DNA from: Casuarina equisetifolia
Taxonomy: Eukaryota; Streptophyta; Magnoliopsida; Fagales; Casuarinaceae
Direction of reading: 5' to 3'
DNA: 64,000 bases
NCBI GenBank assembly: GCA_028551475.1
Contig: CM052362.1
Location: 13,694,521 to 13,758,520, forward strand
Of the stretch, positions 12,174-23,215 are shown one piece after another. The position numbers were made by a program, and so were the translations under genes. Numbering within the stretch: position 1 is the stretch's first letter; the number at the start of each line of letters is the position of its first letter. Under the pieces are notes generated by a model. It was not told the origin of the DNA, did no database searches, and worked only from the letters and a program-made list of their open reading frames with translations.

Positions 12174-12885
12174 CTTTTGGTTCTATTTCTGTTGACTTTG
12201 TTTTTTCTACTTGAACAACTTCTATGGCTTTCTTTGGTAAAGCTTCTCTCCCATACCACCTTTCTATCCACATATCATAGTCTTCTTTGTCATAATTGTA
12301 GTTGTTCTGTTGTTGGTACCTAGAATATGAAAAAGCACAATTTTTTTTTTGGTTACATTGTAGGTCTTGGCTTCGAGATTTGTTGATCTTGCACACGTCA
12401 ACATGGTCTTGCTTGAAATCTTTGGGCAAGAAGCGCCTTTTGAGCAACTTCTTTAGTTTCTTCCATGAATGGACCTTTTCTTTCCCATCTCGATCTCGCT
12501 GTTTCTTAACGTTCTCCCACCACAAAGAAGCAAATTCTTTGAGATGAAGAACAACAACCTTATATTTTTTCTTATCATCATATGCTTGGAACTCAAACAC
12601 CCCTTCAATATGACATAGCCAATCAATAAAATCATTGGGATCGAGAGTACCTTTAAATTCTGGGATCTTGACACGTAAGCTATCATCATCTAGCCTCCTC
12701 TTCCTTTGTGCTCTTTCATCTTGGTTGCCCTGGCAAAAGGCTTGCAACTTCTTGACGACCTCATAAAGTTGCTCCTTTACCTCGCCTAACTCAAGCGATA
12801 ACAGTTTGTTTCCAACTTCCCATGGTGGAATTGGTGCAGAATGGCCATGATAATGCGACGAAAAATTGCCACTTGAATTAAACAT
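12157..12885 (-). mobile_element. Ty3/gypsy gag open frame
   Basis: An open frame of 242 codons from ATG 12885. An N-terminal region is followed by a retrotransposon gag domain: IPEFKGTLDPNDFIDWLCHI, then the hallmark FASLWWENVKKQRDRDGKEK and KLKKLLKRRFLPKDFKQD, at residues of about 75-160. The C-terminal third (KSRSQDLQCNQ, YSRYQQQNNYNYD) fits the Gln/Asn-rich tail before a zinc knuckle, but no knuckle, protease or polymerase follows. The frame stops near a 38-bp direct repeat. It lies downstream of its own PBS and LTR on the same strand, so this is the 5' end of a gypsy element whose rest is deleted. Confidence 0.8.
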
Positions 12886-12918
12886 CTTGAGAAGAGCTCA
12901 CTCATAAGAATAACCTAG

Positions 12919-12930
12919 GCTCTGATACCA
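12919..12930 (-). other. Primer-binding site (initiator-tRNA-Met type)
   Basis: The minus strand reads TGGTATCAGAGC, the standard plant retrotransposon PBS complementary to the initiator tRNA-Met 3' end. It lies five bases inside the LTR end and upstream of the gag ATG at 12885. Confidence 0.9.
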
Positions 12931-12935
12931 CTTGA

Positions 12936-13698
12936 TGCGAATGTTATGGTGGGCTTGAGCGAGCTCAGGTTTAGAAAATATGTAAAAATCATTTTTTTGG
13001 TGTTTTGGGTTTTTTTGTGGGGAAAGTGAGTGTTTGGTAGGGAGGAAGGGAGAAAAAAAAACGAAAATAGAAATAATCAAAATAAAAGGATAGATGCCAA
13101 CAAGCTCCAAGACGTAAAGGCAACGCCACCAGTCAAGGAGGTGCTCCACCACCAATCCCTGGCAAGAATTGGATAAAAGATGCAAAAGTTGATCATACAA
13201 CTTTGGGGTTTCTATTCTCTTGAAAACAACTCTACTCTGCTTACAATTGAAACAATACTCCCTTTAAATAGGTAGTTAAACCTAATTCTAGAAGGATCCT
13301 GGTAAATCAGGAATCCTTAAAACCTAATTCTAGAAGGATCCTGATAAATCAAGAATCCTTATAATTAAGGAAGTTTTAACAAATCTGGATTCTGACAAAT
13401 AAGGAATCCTAAACAAATCAGAAATCTGACAAGTATGAAAACCTAGATAAATCAGGAACCTAGACAATTATGGAAAACCAAACAAAAGGAAATATTCTCA
13501 AACAATAAATTAAACCTAGGAAATTAAGGACTCAACAATTATTTAGGAAACCCCTCATATTAAAAGCTGCAGAGACGCTATGGAATATTCTTGTGCTATT
13601 TCTTCAACCTTGACCTTCTTGGACCCATTGGATTATGTTGTGAACTCTTAATTCTTTGATATTGGAACTCATAATATTGGGCCTTAAGTGCATCCGCA
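12936..13698 (-). mobile_element. 5' LTR of the truncated gypsy element
   Basis: It starts TGCGAATG on the plus strand and ends CATCCGCA, giving the matching TG...CA termini of an LTR. It lies directly outside the PBS. It holds an internal duplication of 42 bp (13278-13319 and 13320-13361, starting AAACCTAATTCTAGAAGG). The 3' LTR is absent from the window, so no target duplication can be checked. Its outer ends resemble the solo LTR at 23525-24142. Confidence 0.75.
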
Positions 13699-14475
13699 TC
13701 AAACCCTCAAACAATGAAAAAGCGGTTGGCCATCCCAAGTAGTCACTGACCTCTCCAACACCAGCATCCCTGCTTAGACCAAAGCTGACTTAATTAGGTG
13801 CAGGTGCCTAAGTTAACCTGTTTCATAAGCCATGGGATAACGTGATCGACCTGTTGTGCTAACCTCAAGAAAAAATGCTTGGGAACTCTCGTAACTCTGA
13901 AAACAAATAAGATCAAGAGAACTATTGAAATTGAATCATTCTTCAAGCATCTCACAAAAAATCTATACTCTTTTAAGTTTTTTAAACATTAATAGTTTTA
14001 ATCAACTCTTGGGTGCACCAATGAGAAGCAAAAGGACATCGTCTAACACCACTTGCAAGACAGCAGTGGACACTATGAGTAGATAACTTAACGTGGTTAA
14101 CCAAACCATCCAATAATTTCATACTAAAAAAACATCAATCATGCGAGAACAAAAGGCTCCCGGAGAATAAGAAGGAGACAATATATGTAAAGCCAAGATG
14201 CATTGACCAACGAGGTGGGGACAATTGAGTAATTTCGTTATACCAAATTTGGTGGATTGGGTAAGGAACCAGGAAGCACGTATCAATCTCTCCAAAAGGG
14301 CTCCAAAAGAGTGAAAGCGAGCGAAATTGCCACATTATTCATGAAGGATTCGTGCGTCTATATATATATATATATATATATAGCGTTAAGCCCAGTTTAT
14401 AACTCATCACAAACCGATATTCGCCGCCTCAGGCGAAAGTAGGAGAGGAACTTGTGCGTGAAGTTTTGGTTAGAG
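13699..14475. other. Spacer and upstream region of the small gene
   Basis: No protein homology seen. The right end holds the probable promoter of the gene at 14476, including a TA repeat. Confidence 0.4.
14359..14382 (+). promoter_or_regulatory. (TA)12 repeat, possible TATA region
   Basis: Twelve TA units end about 94 bp upstream of the ATG at 14476. The spacing would allow it to act as the core promoter TATA region, but it is also an ordinary microsatellite. Confidence 0.4.
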
Positions 14476-14730
14476 ATGGAGCACGAGAACGTACTCAACA
14501 GCATGGAAGACGATATGAGGAAGAAGATCGTGGAGGTCGACGGAGGTGGATTCTTGGGTGTCCCGGTTCACATACAGGTGATGAAGATCAAGCGAGAGAT
14601 CGAGAAAATCCACCGCCCGTCCCTGCAGCAGGAGGAGATGAGGCGGGTCCTTCTCCGGGGATTCCCCAGGGAACGCTCCCGTTCCCCGCTGGGATTGTCT
14701 GAGAGACCCATCTCCGTCGGTAATGCCTAG
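14476..14730 (+). CDS. Small conserved plant protein, function unknown
   Basis: Intronless open frame of 84 residues starting at ATG 14476 (MEHENVLNSMEDDMRKKIVE). The middle (VPVHIQVMKIKREIEKIHRP, about residues 29-48) is predicted helical and charged. The C-terminus has the compact basic stretch RGFPRERSRSPLGLSERPIS. No signal peptide or membrane segment is visible. The RERSRSPLGL-type ending seems familiar from short plant proteins of unknown function, but I cannot name the family. An overlapping frame (14454-14702) is Arg/Gly/Asp-rich and looks like a shadow. The start is chosen because upstream codons in frame lack another ATG, and the charged N-terminus fits the rest. Confidence 0.6.
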   Translation: MEHENVLNSMEDDMRKKIVEVDGGGFLGVPVHIQVMKIKREIEKIHRPSLQQEEMRRVLLRGFPRERSRSPLGLSERPISVGNA

Positions 14731-15033
14731 AACGTTTTAGTAGTATGGGATAGAACGGGTTCACTGCATGGTGCGTCCTACTGGTAGGCTTGGGATCTTT
14801 ATCTTTTTTCCTCTTTTATGTAACCGCAGTTTCTCGGTTTTGGGGTTTTAGATGTACATAACATCCTTCTTTAGGATTTGGTGGGAACTGATGAATATGA
14901 TGACGGTTCTGTGTTGAACACTTTCACAGTCCATGCTTTCTCAATCTGGATGGCCTGCCTGAAACACTTTGTGTGTCTCAGTCATCCAAGCTTTGCAGAT
15001 TGTAATGGAATACCAGAATTTTGTTCTATCATG

Positions 15034-15073
<40 letters not shown>

Positions 15074-15968
15074 CAGAGCACAACTTTATGCAAAGTAACT
15101 TCCTTTTCATACATATGCAGACCTCGCTTTTTCGGGTTTATTGATCTTTTCGTACATGTTGTCTGCGGATCCTTTTTGTGATACTTTCTTACTTTTGACA
15201 CGGCCGGATACTTATTTTTTCGTCATATATTGATCTTCTCTTTTAAGGCTAGATTCCTTAGACTTCAACCCCCGCGTCTGGACTAAACTCTTTTTGGATG
15301 GATTTGAAAGTTCCCCGGATGGTTCGCTATTCTTCTTAACCAAAGAAAAGAGAAACCTACCCAACTTAAGCCTTCCCTTTCTCGCCCCCCCGATTCTCAC
15401 GCAAACAGAAGAGAAGGAACGAAAATCCACACAATGGTATAATTACCGATCGCTTGCACACCTAGTTATCGTTTTCCGTACATGTCAAAGCAAATATCAT
15501 TCTGTATCAGGGAGTGACATTATTAGTCCAAGACTCGAATATCCAAGCAAAATCCCCGGAAGTTAAAACAAGAAAAACCTTTGACACTACCCCAAGTACT
15601 ACTGTTACGTTACTCAACCTGTATTGTATCCTATCTGCACCGTCACTTGCATTCAAAAATGACGAAAACAAACTTAACCTGCCCCGTCCCGGCCTTGGGG
15701 AGCCACGGACTACGAAAAGAAAAATGATAAAAAGAGCAGTTTAAATATCGGTTATGTTAGAGAAATTATTTCAGAATCAGAAAACAGAGAACGTCATTGA
15801 AGCATGCCCAGAAGGACACTTTCAGAAACTATTTTGATCAAGTTATTCTGAAATAAGGCAAAACCAGGCTCTCTAATCCCTTTCTGGCCCGGGAAAACAG
15901 AGAAGACAATACGCTTCGAAAAGTTTTCAGCGGTCACTCTGAATTTGAGAGTGCGAATGGCTGTACCA
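14731..15968. other. 3' region between the small gene and the SET gene
   Basis: It holds the probable 3' UTRs of the two convergent genes and a (CT)15 microsatellite at 15037-15066. Short open frames on either side of the CT run have no recognisable content. Confidence 0.4.
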
Positions 15969-18900
15969 TCATAAATTAGCATTCTGCTCCCGCTCCTTTG
16001 ACAATAGGAACTTCACCCTTCTTGTGAGATCTCTCATTACATCTATGATTACAGATTTCTTCTGGATTCTGAACTGGATGGCCAACTCAGTTGAACCTGA
16101 GATGCCCTTTTTCAATAGGGATTCATCCTCTATTATTTTGGTTGGGAAGTGTCCTAAGGCAATCACACAGAGAGCAATAATGGTCCGGAAAGCAGCTACT
16201 TCGTTTGCAAAGCCAAGAGGAGCTTCAGCTGACAAAGATTTAAGCGTCTCCAAATCATACTTTTGCACTGTTTCCACATCACTCGCAAGAAGTACTCTTA
16301 AGGCTGCCAACAATCGTCCCTCCACCAACTCTTGACCTCCTAAGCATACCTGTTTGAAAAAACGAAGTAGCTGCTTGAGGCAAATGGAATTGGTCATTCT
16401 CAATCTACAAAGATCCAGTTTTTCATGATTTTGTTCTGTTAAACTTGAAGCAACCAGATCATTCGTACTGCTCTAACTTGTGCTTTTGCAGAAAGCACTT
16501 GCAGCATACTACTAAACATTTATATTAAAAGATAAGAAGTGAAGGTAGGCTAGGGAAAAACTCTTCTGACAGTCAACAGGCAACGTTTTTTTCTTTTTCT
16601 TCCTCTGTCAAATAAATAACAAGCTACAGAAGTATGACTATTTGGATACTCTACAAGTACAGTTTGTTCAAAGTTTTTGATAATGAAATACACAGAGGAA
16701 AAGAATTCTGTCACAATTCTATGCATATAGTCTAAATCTACAAGGGATGGCATAAGGATTTTTGAGTTAAAATATCAAGTAACTGCATTGTACTTAAATC
16801 AATTTTAATTTTAAAACATGGGAGTACACATGTGAATGGCTTCAAAGAGTTTTCTTTTTTAATGTTTGTATGAGATCTGTTTAAAAGAATAGTTTAGTAA
16901 CACTATCGAATAGTTTTTCTTGTTTTTAAATAAGTATTATTAAAAAAAAAACATATTTGCTTAGATAAAAAACAAATACGTGTGTTAGACATTCATGATC
17001 ATAGACATAAAAGTTCAACCCCCATAGCCTGAGAAGTCCATGGAAGTCAAAACTCCATGGTCCAAATCGAACATCGGAAATCCTACTAATGGACACTATG
17101 GAGATTGGACCTTATGACCATGGAGGTTAGATTGTTAATAAGAGACATCTCATTTCATATACTTTTTTTAACCAATTTGAAAAATGGGTCAAAAGATCTG
17201 ATTGCTAAAATTCAAGAGCCTAAGATAATTAAATCAAAATCAATGAAAGAACAAAGTACTTAATTGATATTTTCTCAATTACTTAATTTTGCTAAATTTT
17301 ACATGGTATAATAGGGAATTCAGCTGCAAAGCGTAAAACGGATCACATCCCACCTGTTTCAAATCAGGATTTCTTAATTACTGTCGTTCGTGAGACCTCA
17401 TGCAACTTTTGTAATAAAAGCATAAAATAAAATAAAATAAAATTAAAAGTAAAAAAGAATTAAGCAAATTCAAACTAACTGAACTTTCTTTTACCAGAAA
17501 TTGAAAAGAGAAACTGGATAATAAAGCTTGTTTCAACTAGAGCAACTGTAAACAATGAAGAAAGACATTTCAATTAACAAAAAAACAACCCAAAGGGAAC
17601 CAAGAGAGTAAGAGAGAGTATAGACCTTGAGAAGAGGAGTTGCTCCATCTAAATTAAGCTGAGATAAAAAATTTTGTTGCCATGGCTTTGGTGCAGAGAA
17701 ATTGGGTGAGGAAACTCCAGCAGCCATGCTTGCAGCATCAAACAGAGCACCGTCATATTTGAGTTCAATATTGTCATAGGGGTTTGAAGGAATCACAAAT
17801 CCATAATCTAGCAGGAAAAGATCATTGCTTAAACAGCCATAATTCAGTACTAAAGATTCATTTTCTTTGATCACTGTTTCTGCCACAACCTGGTTTTGGG
17901 CGGGGGGATAGGGAGAGAGAGAGAGAGCTTAGCAAGTACAAACCAGACCTAACTTTTACAGCTATTAAGATTTATGGGCTCCAGAATAATGAAAAGAGAA
18001 TAGAGTAGAGAACATGCCTTCACTAGTATCTCCGAGTTCCCAGCATCTTGTTCCTGAAGGATTCGGGAATTTGGATTGAAGCTATGGTTGCACATATCGA
18101 TGAGAGGCAGCATCATTGGGATATCATTGTGGGTTACGTCTTGGAACTTTTTACCATGCAAACGGAATGCCCTAGAAGAGACAGCTGACATTGCCCATCC
18201 TAGGGAAGATGCATCTACATTTTGGCCACCAAAGGGGTGATCGTCAGGATTCAGTTTTTGAAGAGCACATCTGACTTCTTGCTCAAAGTCAAGAAGAAAC
18301 CGGCATCTCTTATTTACCTGGTAAAAGAAATTGCTAGCATCTTTAAATATGAATATAAAGAATTATCACAGAATCTAAGTTATAACAACTCTGATTTAGA
18401 TGTTGGATAAAGAATGTCTAAGTACAAGGCTCTAATCTAAAATTCTCAATGCTCAGAATTAGGAGACAAGGCCAAACTGAAAAAAACCTTAATTATTGAA
18501 ATTTATATTCTAGTGCGAAGTTAAGTGTATATGTAACTAGGCATGCAGACATTTCACAGATTTTCTTTGTGACATGGAACCAAAAAGAAATATGCAAAGT
18601 AACTAATATTGAATTGGCGAAGAAGTTCCTTTCTTCCTCTGCTAGCACACCCTTTGAATAGTTTAGAACCCTCTTAAGCACATATTCCACATTTATACCG
18701 TTAGTAGAAAAAAAGTTAGTTCAGTCAGTTATTAAAAAATTTGTGTTAAGCTATTAAAGGACTCTCATGTAGTTCCACCACTTAACCAAATCAGCATAAA
18801 GGGGTTGAAAGGACTAAAATTCAATTCATTTTGTCACTCTCGCTGGCGATACATTTCCATACAGTTCTCTATAGATACCATCTCATTTATATTGAGGATA

Positions 18901-21855
18901 GGTACTCAACATATACAGTAAAGTTTCATGAAGTATAGAACATGTATGAAAATATAACCAAGTAAAACCATGAGCAAAAATATAACCAAGGAATTCTGCA
19001 ACAATATTTTATAAGAGAAAAAGAGCACACTCAACAAAAACTGATCAAAAGTAGAATTTTGTGGCAGGATTTTAGCATTTTTAGCATTTTTGCTTTTAAG
19101 ACAATGTAAATTGTTGTCCTTTAAATTGCTTAAGTGACATACCTGGTGAAGAAGAGGAGCATACTGCAAGTTCTTTATATCCTCCCCTGGAAAGAAGATG
19201 GGCACACTGTATGTTTCTGGAAGATTGCTGATGTATGGCCACCAGAAGGACCCAACCTTTGCTCTTTCTTGCAGAAGCTTCAAACCCAATTTCATTGCCC
19301 ACAGTTCCTCTGTCAAATGCTCCCACAATGTCCAATTTACTCATATTCAAAACTCAGAACAGCCGAACATACACAAGTTGGAGTTACTAACCTATACTGA
19401 GTAAAGAAACCTATAAGCTATCACACAGGAGTAGGGTTTTAAGTTAAGAAAATATTTGAATACAACAGATGTCACGAGGACAATACACAATTATGCATGC
19501 AATAGCTAATCTATTAACCAAAACAGAAATTAACCACACTTTCCCAGATTATGCCATGAACAGAAATTAACCACACTTTCCCAGATTATGCCATGAGCAA
19601 AACTTGACGAAAAATACATATAGATAACTGTCAACATATGTCATGCACATTGTGTAATTAAAGCCTTGGACCTCTCATCTCAAGTGTGTGCAGACACCAT
19701 CACTTGGTCAACTACAAATACCTGTTCTGGAATGCAATCAAGTTTATATTCTGAAGGGGATTCTCGAAATCTAGACAAACCTAATTCTTTTAGCATAAAC
19801 CTATTTGGCGCAGGAAAGCTATCCCCCTCCATCCTGCTTTATCCTGCTAGACAGCTACCTTACAACATAAGATAAAAAACGAAAGAAGCTTAGCTTTTCA
19901 AATAAAACCAAAGAATGTGTCTTTCTTATTCAATGCCACAGAACAACAGTAGTTCCAAACTCTGCAAATTCTTAGGAACTTGTGTTTCTTTCAGCCAAAA
20001 ATTGTTATTTTCTTATGTGAGAACCCAGCTGGAGATGTGGTGGTGATGCGATCTTCTAGATCTATTGTTGGTGCTATGATTACTGCGTTAAGTTGTGTGA
20101 CTGTCAAGCAACACGAAATGGAACTTCAACCATATATGTTTGCCTTCCCCATATATCCAAAAACAATTTATTGAGCTAAAGGAATGGTTGATGTGGAACA
20201 AACTTTGGTAGAACAACAACCCCCCCCCCCCCCCCTTCTCTCTTTCCCTTCTCTACTGTCAGCTACATGTATGACAAGTCCAATGAGCATTTTTCTGATT
20301 CATTTTTGTGCTCTTTCTCATGGGGCAACATTGAACAATCTCTCCCCCAGTGGCCTATTCCCAACCAAAATTTTGATGAAAAGAATATCCATCATGATCA
20401 CTCATCAGACCCCTCCACACTACACTAATTTGGATGGACAAAGTTGCACAAGGTGCACTTGAACTTTATAAAACCTGCAAGAAGTCAAGGCTCAAAGATT
20501 TCTACTTCAGAAAGAGTACCATGATTAAAAAACAACTAGAAACAAGAATTACGTAATCATATCAAGCCTGAATCAAAATCCGTCAAACATGAAGGAGAGA
20601 ATAAGAGGAAGAGAGAAATAACAATAGTCAAAACATTCTCATCAAACTTCAGAGAGGTGCTAAGGTCCCATATCTTCAAGTCCAGTAAAAGAAAATGCTG
20701 GATTAACGAGTTCTTTGAGCTTCCATGACTTGAATTCAACAAAAATAATTGATTGAGATATCAATTCTCTAAAAATGCCCCCATAACCACAAGACACATA
20801 AAGTTACCATTGTTCCAGACACTCCTCACCACGTAATAATCACGTTGCAAATACTTCTGGGTTCTCATGAACTCATATACTGTCAATTTAATTCCCTGAT
20901 CAAACTGGTCTGGAATGAATCGACAGAATGTCCCGTTCTTGATCGTCATTAATCTTAGGGGTTTTTCGTGCCTTATTTGCCAACAAAGACACGTTATAAT
21001 TATGCAAAGTACAACTAACGCGGGGTGGAATGTAGAGAACTTCTTTGATACAAGGATGAAGAACACTATTCCTAAATCTTACTTTTCTCATGAAAAATTT
21101 GGAACTTACATGTACTAAAAGCCTAGATGATTTTCAATATCTTAATGTGCACGGATATGAGTTTACTTTCTGTAAATTATCTACAATCAAGCCACTGCTT
21201 AGGGACATTTGATCGTGAATTCAGGCGTAGAAGCAATGGAAACTTTAACATACCTCAGTATGCTTATCATTAACAAGATCAGGTGAACAGATTTGAGTGA
21301 AAGCTTTCTTGACAATGAATTGCCCCTGACTATTTATGTTAAGTAGCAGGGAACACATTTCACCTCTAAAAAGAATCCGTATTTATATCACTGCTTATTT
21401 TACAAAACAGAAGTATAGCAAGGGCATTTGGACGATAAACCAGAAAGACTGAATGCTGAGAAAGAAACTGAACTAAATATCAATACAATTTTCTTCCATC
21501 CAACATAGGGAAATACTAGAAACTAATAACCCATACCGGGAACTTGGAGAGCCAAATTGGCTAAAACAGGTTCGAGCCTATGGTCACCGTCCGGTTCAAC
21601 TCTCAAGGGTATGTGATCAGGAAGAGCAATAAGGTTGCACCCCTTCGGTATTTCTCCAGAGGCAACGAGTCCAAGACCATTGGTGTCATCCTCAGCTACC
21701 TTCACCGCCGGGTGCACGAAACCACCTTCCCTTCGGACCCATTTGATGAGGTCCGGTGGGTGCGGCACTAGGCGCGCTGAAACTGAGGCCGTGGCGGCGC
21801 ATGTGAGAGCCCGGCAGTGGGTTAGAGAGGCCATTATCATCTTCGAGGTACTCAT
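15969..21855 (-). CDS. Rubisco-LSMT-like SET-domain methyltransferase
   Basis: Five exons on the minus strand: 21855-21537, 19309-19143, 18317-18018, 17889-17626 and 16349-15969 (stop). Joined they give 1431 nt, 476 residues, in frame throughout. SET features run in order: GLGLVASGEIPKGCNLIALP (exon 1), ELWAMKLGLKLLQER and the insert SFWWPYISNLPETY (exon 2), MMLPLIDMCNHSFNPNSRI (exon 3, SET NHS motif) and LVLNYGCLSNDLFLLDYGFV (exon 4, the Tyr-rich end). Exon 5 is the helical Rubisco-LSMT substrate-binding domain. Members methylate lysines on specific proteins. Overall it resembles the Arabidopsis At1g24610 type; the substrate is unknown. Intron 1 is 2.2 kb. Intron 3 begins GC (AAG|GCATGT) instead of GT. 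ATGs at 21837 and 21831 are alternative starts. No lesion seen. Confidence 0.88.
18016..18017 (-). other. Non-canonical GC splice donor of SET intron 3
   Basis: Exon 3 ends ...CTAGTGAAG and the intron starts GCATGT on the minus strand. The next exon starts after CCTGGTTTTG-complement CAG at 17889 with GTTGTGGCAGAAAC. Only this junction keeps the frame and the family sequence KVVAE, so a GC-AG intron is the simplest reading. Confidence 0.75.
19523..19596. repeat. Perfect tandem duplication, 37-bp unit
   Basis: Two identical 37-bp copies (19523-19559 and 19560-19596), each starting ACAGAAATTAACCACACTTT, within intron 1 of the SET gene. Identity suggests a recent event. Confidence 0.95.
20220..20235. 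repeat. C16 homopolymer
   Basis: Run of sixteen C in SET intron 1. Its length may be unreliable. Confidence 0.9.
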
Positions 21856-23215
21856 TTTCAGTAACGCCCACGCTTGCCGGCTATGGCCCCCTCCGATTTT
21901 CGTTTATCCGATTATTTTTTCTTAAAACCATATAGAGAGAACCTCAAGTTTCGTTATAATTAGTTAGTAAAGTTGCTTTTTTTTAATCATTTTTTAGCAA
22001 TAAAAAAATAGCAATAACTATTCGATCCCACTGTGCCTACTGTAAGTTAGCCACAAATCTCTCATGTGCATTTTGAATTGAGCCAAGTAAAACAACAATT
22101 GCAAGCATCCACAAGATAAATGTTTTATATTAATATACAATTAATTATGATAAAGTTTAAATAAAAAAATATTTCTCTAATTTATGAATTGACTTTTAGA
22201 TTAAATTTTTAGATTTATTGATATAATTTTTTTAATATATATAAATATAAATATATAAATATTAAAATTCAAGTTGAATATACTCTATTTTATGTAATAT
22301 TGAACTTAATATTATTTGCAAGATAAATGTACTAACAAAAATTTTATATTGAATATGTGCTCTCTTATAAAAAAATATTCTTCCAACTTTTAAACTAGGT
22401 TTCAAATTAGATCTTTGAACTTTTTAACAAAAAGTAAATAAAATCATCATTTAAAAGATTACCATCTACTTTACAAAAGTGATTAGATTAATTCATAGTC
22501 TATTTGGGTGTAAGTAATTCTTTTTATTATTATTCACATACCTATACAAGACCAAGAGATTCAGAACCCATTAGCCTACCTCTGGCCCAAAGAACAAGTA
22601 GAATTTTGAAAACAAATCAAAGAGAGAAGAAAATGATAAACCTACCAACAAGAGGATTAAAAACACAAATCCATACCCATCGAGTAAAAAGGAAAAAAGA
22701 GACGATTTTAAGAAGATAGAGGAGAAAAGGCTGAAATCAGGCGTACCCCGGGATGACCTCAGCCTGAGGCAAACCGGGCCACTTGTCTTTGACCTCTTAC
22801 TAAATTCCTCTCATCGTGGTGCCCATATGCTTCGCCAGAGCTTAGATAATATAGTTGCAAAAAGATTTAATTTAAGTAAAATTAACCCCACAGAATAAGA
22901 GTATTTTGGATGTATACTATGATCTTTGTTGTCTTTGCCGTTCGCTTTTTAAGAGCTAGATCTGCTTTTCCAACTTTTTCATTCCACCTTCGCTTTTCAC
23001 CTTCCCTTTTTCCTTAGCTAGAATCAAGAATCAATCCCCCTGTTACGGAAACCACTTCCCCTTTTTGATCTTTGAGAACAGACATTATTTGCAATCTAAA
23101 GTAAACTTTATCTGAATTTCTTGAATAAATCACGAACATTGAAATAAAAATAAATAAATAATATCTAAACTTTATAATAAATATCCCAAGAAAACATCTA
23201 AAGTATTTTTATTTA
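21856..23215. other. Intergenic, AT-rich; no gene recognised
   Basis: Upstream region of the SET gene. At about 22115-22330 AT-rich blocks resemble the reverse complement of the 49097-49260 repeat, with head and tail parts in the order expected of two adjoining copies. The short plus-strand frame at 22504-22719 has no domain. Confidence 0.4.

Noticed and set aside
20761-21118. Overlapping open frames on both strands inside SET intron 1
   Set aside because: Short, no domain, and the flanking exons splice cleanly without them.
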